From the NCBI GenBank assembly GCA_026545765.1, contig CM048843.1, positions 3,844,001 to 3,908,000 of the forward strand: 64,000 nt of DNA. The letters run 5' to 3'. Positions 23,040 to 33,032 of this stretch are shown here, one piece after another. Made by a program: the position numbers and the translations under genes. Positions within the stretch are counted from its first letter, which is position 1, and every line of letters begins with the position of its first letter. The notes below the pieces were generated by a model that did no database searches, was not told where the DNA came from, and saw only the letters and a list, made by a program, of their open reading frames with translations. Source of the DNA: Plantago major (taxonomy: Eukaryota; Streptophyta; Magnoliopsida; Lamiales; Plantaginaceae).

Positions 23040-23530
23040 ACCTCCTCGTAGGTGAAGGGATGATCCGAACGGACGAGAGTCCGTGTGATGAGGTAAATCA
23101 TCCTTCCCTATAAAAAAAGGGAGGGTTTTATCAACCTTGTTGGGATGGTCCGGAGAGGGACATCCGAACGGACGAGGGTCTGTGTGATGGTGAGGTAAAT
23201 CATCCTTCCTTGTAAAAAAGGGAGGGTTTTATCAACCTTGTCGGGATTGTCCGGAGAGGGACATCCGAACGGACGAGGGTCCGTGTGATGGTGAGGTAAA
23301 TCATCCTTCCCTGTAAAAAAGGGAGGGTTTTATCAACCTTGTCGGATGGTCCGGAGAGGGACATCCGAACGGACGAGGGTCCGTGTGATGGTGAGGTAAA
23401 TCATCCTTTTCTGTAAAAAAGGAAGGGTTTTATCAACCTTGTCGGGATGGTCCGGAGAGGGACATCCGAACGGACGAGGGTCCGTGTGATGGTGAGGTAA
23501 ATCATCCTTCCCTGTAAAATGGAAACGGAT
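23040..23530. repeat. 101-bp tandem array upstream of the antisense gene
   Basis: Nearly five copies of a unit with CATCCGAACGGACGAGGGTC, AGGTAAATCATCCTTCC and GGAGGGTTTTATCAACC begin near 23060, 23161, 23263, 23361 and 23463. The first and last are partial or diverged. The array ends about 220 bp before the TATA box of the antisense gene. Confidence 0.9.
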
Positions 23531-23749
23531 CTGAGGTGGAAGATAAATTGGTCATCCGAGGGTGTAGTAATGTCCTCTTCCCGAGCATGGTGAAGTTGGT
23601 TGTATGTTTTTGTCATCGTAAGGTAAATATTTTGTACCAATGTGTCATTTCACTTGGTATTATTGTACTATGCCGTTGGATGAATTTCGATCTACGATGG
23701 AGATTTATTCTCGAAAAATGGTGACGGTTGGGCTTCCCGATTTAACCCT

Positions 23750-23759
23750 CTATAAATAG
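23750..23759 (+). promoter_or_regulatory. TATA box of the Tat antisense gene
   Basis: CTATAAATAG on the plus strand, opposite to the retrotransposon's own transcription, lies about 165 bp upstream of a leader-intron donor. The left Tat copy has a TATA box at the equivalent place (1576-1586). Confidence 0.65.
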
Positions 23760-23914
23760 GAGTTTCAGCGATTGTCATTTTCGCATTCTAGAGAGAAGAT
23801 TTTCAAGTTTTTCAGTACATCCGAACCAAGTGCAAGCAATCCGAAGCGAGCGAAGAGAAGTCCGTAGCGAGTTATCCAAAGTTAGTTGCCTTCGATCCAA
23901 CCATCCGAGTACAA

Positions 23915-24224
23915 GTAAGTTGTTCTCTTGAATGGTTGTCAAATGTCCTTGTGCTTGTTATTTCGCTACTGTTGATAATATGGTCTGTTCGGATGCATGC
24001 TTATGTTACATATTCTATAGTTGGTAATAACCGTAGTGTGTCCCGAATATGTTGAGTAGTCAAGACTAACGCCGATCTGACACCTTACTAACTTCGAACT
24101 AACTTCGTCCGATAGAGTCATTTTCTATCCTCCAAACTTAAAATCTTTCCCTTTGTTAATATACATAAACGACCTCTCGGACTGCCATCTTAAAGCTTAC
24201 GAAATTGCTTTCTCCTTTTCCTAG
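23915..24224 (+). other. Leader intron of the Tat antisense gene
   Basis: ACAA|GTAAGT at 23911-23920 and TTTTCCTAG ending at 24224 bound a 310-bp candidate intron ending one base before the ATG. The left copy has the same donor context (GCAA|GTAAGT) and the same CTAG|GATGTCC junction. Confidence 0.6.
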
Positions 24225-24225
24225 G

Positions 24226-27200
24226 ATGTCCGAGAGTGATAGTCAGAACCGATCCGAAGCTGAAGGATATGACTCCGACGCGTTGTCCCTATTAGACAGC
24301 TCCGAGGAGATTGATATTGTTGGTGGGGATGATTCAGTAGAGCTGGAGCGTTCTCCTCGTCCGAGCCGGGAAGAGCCCGAGGTAAGATCCTTACTTCGGT
24401 TAGTTGTTCCGGGTTCAGGGTCTCCGAAGCATCGGGATTACCTGCGAGTCTCTAATGTGCAGGGTGATGGTGCTGTTTAAGAGACAAGCTCTAGGACCAT
24501 AGGGGCTCTCCGTCCGCGCCGTGCTGGGAAGGAGCCCGAACTCCCGGTAGAGATTCAATCCCTCATTCGCAACCTAGGTTATAATTTTAGGAGTAACCCT
24601 AACCGAGTACCGTTCATTCCGGATCCGCAGGAGTCAAACATCGAGGAGGTGCATGATACCTCCGAGGCACCACCCGAGTTGGGTATGTCCGAAGAAGGTG
24701 TCGAGGATCGAGTCCAGGTTGTTGTTCCCTTTCGGACGGTGGTAGAACTAAGTTCTTCGTCTGGGGATGATAGAGAGGAGGAGGAGGGTTGGACTGACAC
24801 CGTCAGTTCTGAAGATGATCAGGAAGAGGAAGAAATGTTGTCCGCCCATGTTTTTCGGAGGGAGTCAGCTGGTCAAGCGGGTACGAGTCGTCAAATGACC
24901 GAAGAGGAGTTGCCCGAGGGGCTGAAGAAGGGTGAGGGCGTGTTCCGAGTGAAATTCCCTCGGACAAGGGACGATGTTACTCATCCCGATCCGGAGGGTG
25001 AATTGAATGAGGATGGCGCATTGCCCACATGCCCCTCGATTGTGACGGCCGATGAGGTGGATGAACTCCGGAGGAAGTATGAGATTCCAGAGTGCGTGGA
25101 GATCCTTATTCGGGATGAGTCGCATGCTTTTTACAAACCGCCTCCGGGGTATATGTGCGTGCATGAGATAAGTCTGCACTGCGGGTGGTGTTTGCCAGTG
25201 GCGTCCGAGTTTTTGGACATTTTGAACAGCATTGGGTTAAGTCCTCACCAGATCATCCCCAACTCGTTCGGAAATCTGATGTGCTTCGGGGTGATGTGTA
25301 AATATAAGGACATCCCTGTCACATTTGATAACTTTCGAAAGTTATTTAACATTAGTGTAAGTAATATGAATACTTCGTTCTATACGCTTGTGTGTCGCCA
25401 AGCATATACTTTTTATGTCGATCCGCTCTCCTCCTTGGGAATAAATTGGTGGAAGAGATACATCTTCGTCCGGCCCGCTTTGAAGCAGGGTCAATCCGAA
25501 GCAGAAAGGACCAAATGGAATTTTGAGAAGAAGTTTTTCCGAGGCAGGCTGCCGGACTGGAAACCTCCGGCTCGGAACGTCCCTTTGTGGATGCAAGCTC
25601 TCCACCGGAATCATGATCCGGAGAAATATTTCTTCCGAGGATTGATATGCCAACCCCTTCCCTATCTAGCCGGTTTTTCGGAGCCAAGTTTTTGTGATGG
25701 GAATAAGGATCTCAGTAAGTTCTTTCTCGTTCGGTCACGTAGTCGGTCATCCAAGTCGCTGGTGACTTACTTCGTTTGCAGTTATTAATAAAAAAAAATT
25801 TGTTTATCATGTATAATTTATTGTCCTTCGGATGTGCAGGTTTTTTGTTCGAGTAAACCATGTCCACCATGCGGGAGCTGAAGCAGAAGCAAAATGCCGC
25901 ACAACGCAAGGAGATGTGGGAGGGTACCCGAACCCAAATCATCAAGATGTCCACTGTGCTGCCGATGGAAGAGCCTCGGAATGCTGCCACTTTCCGAGTG
26001 GAGGAGACTCGGAGGGCCGCGGCGGGCGAGGAGGCCCAGACGATACCTACCCCGGACAAGGGTAAGGTGGCTGGCTCGAAGGGGACCAAGAAACCTCCGA
26101 GATCTGTGTCTCGGGACCCACCTGCCAGTGGTTCGAGTGCACGGACAAAAGCGTCCATCCGAAGGTCCGATCCATGCGGCCAAGAAGGGTAAAGGGAAAG
26201 CCTGTGGTGAGTCGAACTTGGAGGTGGAAGTGGCTCGGTTGGCTGCTGTTCCGGAGCTGGACCGAATTGTGGAGTTGTCCACAATTCATCAAAAGGTAAA
26301 TGCTGATATTTTTGGACATACGTCTTTTCCTTGTTCGGAACCTGTACTAATTTCGTTTTATCATGTATCGCAGCTTACGGACGCATGTTCCATAGTGGCG
26401 GGTCAGAGGGCCACGATGGAAGAGGATCTGGCTAAAGCTGAGGTTGCTCGGGCGGTGGAAACATCCAAGGTGAATTCCTTGTCTGATAGGCTGAAGATGG
26501 CTCTGGCGGCGAAGGAGTCCGAAGCGGAGGCTGCAAAACTGAAGAATGCCATCCTGTCGCTGGAAAAGGACCTCAAAGCTCATCAGGAGGGTGTGGATGA
26601 GTATGTCAGCGTCTCCCGGACTTTCAAGGATATGATGTTGAATGAGATGTTGAAGGTCCGGACGCAAGCTGTCCAAGACTTCTTGGGGTCGGACGCTTGC
26701 AAGTTCATGATCGAGTCCAAGTATGATGAGGCTCGGCAGGATGGCTTTGATGCGGCTATTGGGCAGCTCCGGCATAGGGGACGAATCCCGATCGACCTTG
26801 ACTTGGAGGCTGAAGGTATTACTGCTTTCAAAGACGCAAATGGCTCGGACTTTGCTCCGGAAGGTGTCTCATATGAGGACTTACTACAATGTGAGTTTGT
26901 AGAGCTTGTCTGCGAAGAGACCGAGGACAAGAAGTTCAATCATGGCGGTCCGTACCTTCCCTCCTTTGTGCCACGGGTGTTGATGTCCAGTGTTTTTGTC
27001 CCGTTGGAAGACCATGAGGAGCATAACCGGGATTGGCTGACTCTGCCCGGTCCTGTCAAGGGTTTCTCTCCTGATTTGGACCTGATGGAGCGGTGTCCTT
27101 CTTTCCTGAAGGAATTAAGAGCCCGAAGGGAGAGAAGGTTGGCGCAGGAGGCCCAAGAGAGAATGGCGTCGGATGCACAAGAGTCTCCTGAAAAAGAGGC

Positions 27201-27252
27201 CACAGGTCCTTCGGGCGCTCAAGCTGGCTCGTCAAGTCGTCAGGGGAAGTGA
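24226..27252 (+). pseudogene. Antisense gene of the Tat element, 'putative gypsy type transposon' protein (PF04195-like)
   Basis: The ATG follows directly on a candidate splice acceptor. The first part is very acidic and Ser-rich; an in-frame TAA at 24478-24480 interrupts a frame that is otherwise open to about 25714. Around 25060-25370 is the conserved core (YEIPECVEILI, then PPPGYMCVHEI, then GWCLPVASEFLDILNSIGLS), which I match to the family Pfam calls putative gypsy type transposon. A GTAAGT donor at 25715 suggests an intron; the acceptor at 25839 is followed closely by a TAA. The next segment (25860 on) shifts frame near 26170, then a 78-bp intron (26296-26373) leads into a Lys/Glu-rich coiled-coil region and a C-terminal tail ending at 27252. 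Molecular function is unknown. Confidence 0.75.
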
Positions 27253-29681
27253 AGACGGGGTATGCCCCGGAAGCATATAACTCTGGTCTTCGGACATGAA
27301 AAACTGTTGTTTGTTATCACTGTTTTTGTATGGATAATGTTTGTTGAATTTGTATAATCAATTTGGTATCCATGTCGTTGGTCCGGGCTCGTTGATGGCT
27401 CGGATAAACTTTTATCATTGGCTTGTATTATTGCCTTTCCATTGCCTCTCATTCGTTGGCTCGGTTTTTTCGGGTAATGGATCCGAGTCCGCGAGGCCAA
27501 TTTTTCCTAAAATAATCTCCCCATTAGTTCTCATGGGTCGGTCGGACAAGGCATTTGTCTGAATCGTAGCTCCAAATGTTAATTGCCCCAAGTAAACATG
27601 GATGATTCGGAGTCGTGGCTTCGAGTCCACGGGACCAAATGCTTCCGGAATAATGCAATATTCAATTGGTCGATCTTTGGCTCGGTCGGACAAGGCGTTT
27701 GTCCGGGTCTTAACTCTAAAAAAGGAGACAATCATAGTAGAAAAGTTTAGTGACTTGATATGGATCACAGTTGGTACGGGAGTTATCACGGCCACCTCAG
27801 GCTGACGGATCCGAGCGGGCAACAGTTTAAAATAATTCACTCAATAAGGCCGGAAATGTAAAGAGACTCTGGGTTGGCCCAATAGCGGCCCAACAGTTGA
27901 GCCCAAGCCCATCGCCAACTGTCATATGCCACGTGTCGAGTGGTGATTGGTTCGCCACTTCTATATATACCCCTGGATTGTACGGCTTTTCGTCAGATCA
28001 TTCCATCCCTTTTATAGTAATAGGTGGTTCGGATCCTGGGGTCCGGATGTCTGACGAGTGGGTTTATTCCACCTTTCCTATGCGTGATCCACCTCTGAGG
28101 GTTTTTTCGGTGCTTCGGAAATCCTTTCTGGGTCGGATCATGCTGGGGACGATGAAATCAAGTCACTCAGAATCACTCTCCTTCGGATCCTCGAGCTAAT
28201 CTTCCTTCTCCGGGGCTGTAGTTCGTACAAACTACTTGAGCCCGAAGCGATTAACTTCTTTGGTACCAAGGTTCTTCAAATACTTGTCAGCCCCTTCCTC
28301 GGATCGCCGGGTTAGTCTTCTCTCCGGGGCTGTAGTTGGTACCAGCAGCTTGAGCCCCGGGGGAGCAGACTAGCTCGATGTCTTTGGGGATTACCAAACA
28401 TTTGCGTATTCGGAAAACTCTATTCCACTATTTATTCTTATTGGAAATGTTTCTCCTCGGATCGTCGTGCTAGCCTTCTTTCACCAGGGCTGTACTTGTT
28501 CTAACGGCTTGAGCCCTGGGGAAGCAGGCTAGCTCGCTGGTTCCAGGGATTACTATACATGTGTTTCGAACGCTCAAATATTCAAGGATTATCAACTCCT
28601 TCCACCATTTACCATTTTCTCGCGTTGGGTATCTGTTCCCGAGAAAACGGTTGTGGTGGAAGTTGCGGAAGGCCCATCGACTGTGCCTCCGTAGCACTAA
28701 CTGTCACTCGGATTCTTTATCTGGAAGCTAAGCTTGTGTGATTCGGACGTCTCTACCCGAATCCTTCAGCCAGTATGGTCGAACCATCTTAAGTTGGTCC
28801 GATCACATCAGTCGCGTTTTGCCAGTTACTGAGGTTTCTTGAGTGACTGGGAAACGCGACCGATGCCGTCGTGTCATCATAAGTTCGGTTCGAAAGGTGA
28901 GCTTCCGTTTGCTATCTATTCTACTTTGAAATGCGAAGTTCGTTTCAGGAGCTTCATGGTTCGGATGTCAGAGGTGCTTCTGAAAGTCTCTACCATCTGA
29001 GTTCTATAGCTACTGCATCCGGATCGTTCTTAAGGTGGTTTGGTCGCATCAGGCACTTGTTTCCGATGCTGCAGGGTTCCGTGAGGGTTTCCTCGATTCT
29101 TGGGAAGAAATGGTGATCTTCTTGCTTCGTCGAAGCTTGATTCGGAGAGTTAACTCCGATCGTTGCCTATTTTGTTTCGCAATGCAGAGGACCGTTATCT
29201 AGGAAGGGCTCCCATTTCAGACATCTGTGCTGCCTCGGACGCTTGGCTTCGGAACGGATCTACTTGACTGTTCCAGATGTTGAATATGCCGCCTAGAACT
29301 GCGTGTTTGTATTGTAAAGAACGGTGTAGATTACCCTATGTTTTGTGTGACTCGGACGGGTGTATCCAAAGTTTGTAATTTTGTAGTTTATATTTTTCAA
29401 ATAATACAATGTTTTCGGGTGTTTGCACCTTCTTTCTTCGGCTTTGTTATATTACTTCATTCGAACTGGCTGGTATGAGTCTTGTCAAGAAATTGATTTC
29501 TCAAATATTTGCTGAATCAATTGGTTCGGATCTTCGTGAATTGTCCGAGGCAGTGTATTTGTGTGAATATAGCTTTCTTTCCTTGCAAAAAGTTGTATTG
29601 ATTTGACGGAAATTCAAGTACAACTGGTGGGCTTCAAGGCCGGATAAAGAAAATGACAAAAACTTTGGTAACTGACGTAGT
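27253..29681. other. Spacer between antisense gene and pol, with diverged repeats
   Basis: I see no coding function here. Blocks with CCGGGGCTGTAGTT followed by GCTTGAGCCC recur near 28210, 28325 and 28485, next to CTCGGATCG and GGGGATTAC blocks. The pol and antisense genes converge on this spacer. Confidence 0.6.
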
Positions 29682-30715
29682 CTAACTTCGAAGTGTTAAC
29701 CTAAGCATAAAACTTTTGGAGATTCTTAGCATTCCAGGTTCTCTCAAGGCTCTCCCTTGGTCGTCTGCCAGCTCAAAGCTCCCATTGACTCTGGCTCCAG
29801 TAACTTTGCCGACATTGTTTAGGATGTCAGATCTTCTGAGGACTAAGTCTCTGACTTGTATGTCTTTGGGCAAGACACGCTTGTTGTAAGCTTGAGCAGC
29901 ATGGCTTGGTATCGAAGGATGCTAGCTAGTGCCTCACTCCGTTTGTTCTCAAGGATCTCAAGGTCGTAGATCCTTGCGAATTCATTCTGAGCTGGGTTGT
30001 ATTGCTGGATCCTTTGGGTTTCCACTACTACTTCCGAGGGGATGACCGCCTCGGATCCGTAGACAAGGGAGAAGGGCGTCTCCTTTGTGGGAGTCCGAGT
30101 CGTCGTCCTGTGTGCCCAAAGGACCGCGTCGAGATTATCTGCCCAACTGTCTTGGGATGTCCTCAACCTTTTCTCCAAAATCTTGACGATGGTCTTGTTG
30201 GTGGCTTCTACTTGACCATTGGCTTGGGGGTAGCCAACAGAAGTGAAGCGTTGTTCTATTTTGAAGGACTGGAGCCATTCTTTCAGTCTTGCCCCGGAGA
30301 ACTGAGCCCCGTTGTCCGAGTCTAGAACCCTCGGAAGTCCGAAGCGGCAGATGATGTTCTTCCAGATGAATGTCTGCACTCTACTTTCAGTGATGGTAGA
30401 AACTGCTTCTGCCTCAACCCACTTGGTAAAATATTCCACCGCCACGATCAGGAACATCTTCTGATGAGGACCAACTATGTCTATGCCCCATTGATCAAAT
30501 GGCATGCTATGATTGACGGAATCATAGGGTTGGTCGGACAATGTCGTATGTTGGCATAGTATTGGCAGTCTTCACAGGCACGAGCGAAGTTGGCGGCATC
30601 TGCATCAATGGTAGGCCAATAGTATCCTTGCCTTATGATCTTCTAAGCCAGAGTTCGTCCCCCGGAGTGATTCCCGCAACATCCCGCATGGATTTCTTCC
30701 ATAACAGTCTTTGCC
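29682..30715 (-). pseudogene. Tat integrase, broken
   Basis: The frame 30541-29843 holds the DDE core: D in GIDIVGP, D in DSDNGAQF and E in GQVEATNK, with KWVEAEAV and TPFSLVYGSEAV blocks typical of Ty3/gypsy integrase. The upstream zinc finger (CEDCQYY near 30575-30550) is in the same stretch but separated by stops. The C-terminal part (DLVLRRSDILNNVGKV, GSFELADDQGRAL) is shifted to another frame at 29873-29682. Inserting cDNA into the genome would be its role, but it cannot be made as one protein here. Confidence 0.88.
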
Positions 30716-30717
30716 TC

Positions 30718-31788
30718 CTAGGGAACAAGGCATCTCATGTGAGTGCCGGTGAAAGATCTCTTGTAAAGATCATTTCCCATGATGAAGTATATGTTGGCTC
30801 GGCATAGGATCCTCCTTGCTTCTCTAGGATCTGAAGGTAGAGAGCCATCCTTGAGATAGTAAAATATGTCAGTCATCCAACTCCTTTCAGCACTCAAGAG
30901 GAAGACTTGTCCATTAAGATTTGCCAGGGAAGAGTCCGCGAGAGTCATCAAGATGACACTCCTTGTATCTAGAGCTCCTAAGGCCGAGGCATACTTGGAA
31001 AAGGCGTCGGCCTTTTCGTTCCACTCCCTGTTAAATTGCTCAAGAATGAATACTTCAAAGTTCTCAACCTCTTTCTTGAAAAGTTCCAGTCCTTTAGTAG
31101 CGAAGGACCCAGAAAACTGGGATTCTACGAGCTGGGAATCTGTGTAAGCCTTGATTCTTCTTACTTGAAGAGCTCTTGCCATCCTCAAGCCAGTGAGGAG
31201 TGCCTCGTACTCTGCCTCGTTGTTTGTTACTTTAAAATTGAGGGTGATGGCGTATTCCAACTTGGCTCCTTCAGGACTCTCAAGAAAAATTCCTATTCCT
31301 CCTATTCGTCCAGTAGAAGATCCATCCACTTGTAATGTCCAACATTCTTTGCTCCCCAATTTGCTTTCTGCCGCGAGAGTAGGCACCTTTTCGTCTCCCT
31401 GCCTCTTTTCGGAAGATGCAGGTGTCGAAGTGTCGGGTGCTTCGTCCAGGAGGAACAAGTGTCTCACCCTTAACGAATCATCCATGGGTTCTTGATACTT
31501 ATTCCTGAGTGCTGCTTTAGGCCCATTTTCTTTTGCCTTTTCCCCTTCCGGGGTATCCTTCGCTTGAGTGAGTATGACGTGACTCACGTCTTCTTGTGGA
31601 CTTTCGGTTCCTTCTTCTGTTTCCTCCGGATAATCTACCAGGAAGTCAGCAAGGACTTGGGCCTTCTTGGCAGATGGAGCTTGGTACCCGATATCATATT
31701 CACTTAGCTCGATTGCCCACTTGGACAAGCGTCCCGATTGATACGGCTTTCCTAGGACATGTTTGAGTGGTTCATTGGTGAGAACCAC
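30718..31788 (-). pseudogene. Tat second RNase H (archaeal type) region
   Basis: An open frame of 356 residues begins with the end of the canonical RNase H/connection region (LTNEPLKHVLGKP, GRLSKWAIELSEYDI). After an acidic linker it contains a second RNase H: WTLQVDGSSTG, then NNEAEYEALLTGLRMA, then AYTDSQLV, giving the D-E-D catalytic series. Two RNase H domains in tandem are characteristic of Tat/Ogre elements. It is frame-shifted relative to the upstream segment. Confidence 0.88.
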
Positions 31789-32224
31789 AATCCGGTGAGA
31801 TTTGAAGTAAGGTTTCAGTCGGCGGGCAGTGTAAACTAGCGCGAAGGCGAGCTTCTCGATCTTGACATATCACAAGGGCCTTGCTCAAGTAGTAGATCGA
31901 CAAGTGGTCATTTCCTTGTATCCGTACCAATACAGAACTCATAGCTTCATCAGTAGTAGCTAGGTAGAGGTAGAGAGGTTCGCCCTCTACTGGTTTAGAC
32001 AAGAGGGGTGGTGAAAGGAGGTAGCTTTTTAAGTTATCCAAGGCTTCTTCGCACTCCTTTGTCCATTCGAACTTGTCTCCTTTCCTTAGAATTTTAAAGA
32101 AAGGTAAGTTTTTCTCGGCGGATTTGGAGATAAAACGGCTCAGTGCCATCACCCTTCCCAAAAGCTTCTGCACTTCATTGATTGTCTTTGGCTGTGATAC
32201 CTCTCTCCTTGACCATGTAACCAA
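31772..32224 (-). pseudogene. Tat reverse-transcriptase connection and first RNase H region
   Basis: Recognisable blocks are TINEVQKLLGRVMALSRFIS, FEWTKECEEALDNLK and a degraded YLYLATTDEAMSSVL stretch, the expected D of RNase H being in a diverged context. Frame is lost after about residue 115, where the translation no longer matches the family. It overlaps the RT frame at its start, showing a frameshift near 32175-32220. Confidence 0.82.
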
Positions 32225-33020
32225 GGAACTTTCCTCCCTTTACCCCAAACATACACTTTTCAGGGTTCAACTTCATTCCATATTTCCTAAGGATGGAAAA
32301 GCACTTGTTGAGATGCTCGATGTGTTGCTCTTCGGTCTTGCTTTTTACTAGCATGTCATCCACGTAAACTTCCATGGTTTTGCCCAACTCCTCTTTGAAC
32401 ATCTTATTCACCAGTCGCTGATATGTAGCGCTTGCGTTCTTGAGGCCAAATGGCATAACCTTGAAGCAGTAGACCCCTCCTGCCGCAAAGAAGGCTGTCT
32501 TCTTGACGTCTTCCTGGGCCATCCTGATTTGGTAAAAGCCTTGATAAGCATCCATGAAGCTTAGGAGTGCGCATCCCGTGGTGGAGTCAACTAGCTGGTC
32601 TATGCGAGGTAATGGATAAGGATCCTTTGGGCAAAACTTGTTAAGTCTAGTGAAGTCATTGCACATTCTCCACTTTCCTGGAGCTTTTTCAACGAGGACC
32701 ACGTTCTGCACCGGTCAGTACCTGACTTCCTCGATGTGTCCTACTTTCATCAACTTGTCCACCTCTTCTGCTATGATAGCATCCTCCACAGGCCCAAAGT
32801 CCTTCCTCTTTTGTCGGATATGTTTTACCGTTGGATCCATGTTCAGGCGATGAACTGCGATCCTTGGGTCTATTCCCTTAAGGTCATCAGTACTCCAAGC
32901 AAAGATATCGCGGTTGCCTCGAAGACATGTGATGAGCTTCATCTCTACCTCTGTGCTCATCTCTGTTCCGATTCGGGTTACCTTCTCTTGATCCCCCTCA
33001 ATCAATTGGATCTCTTTCAA
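32175..33020 (-). pseudogene. Tat reverse transcriptase, with internal stop
   Basis: The fingers-palm region is well preserved: APGKWRMCNDFTRLNKFCPK, SFMDAYQGFYQI, MPFGLKNASATYQRLVN and the catalytic YVDDML near 32366-32350. A TGA at about 32712-32714 interrupts the frame just before the conserved NVVLVEK, where a few codons also look lost. The upstream part (33020-32715) is the N-terminal RT lead-in. The frame is the same as gag-protease, separated by one stop at 33033-33035. Confidence 0.9.
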
Positions 33021-33032
33021 GGCTTCAAGGGG

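Noticed and set aside
24205..24225. Start of the antisense gene upstream of 24226
   Set aside because: It would use a non-ATG codon inside the intron's pyrimidine tract; the ATG after CTAG is shared by both copies.
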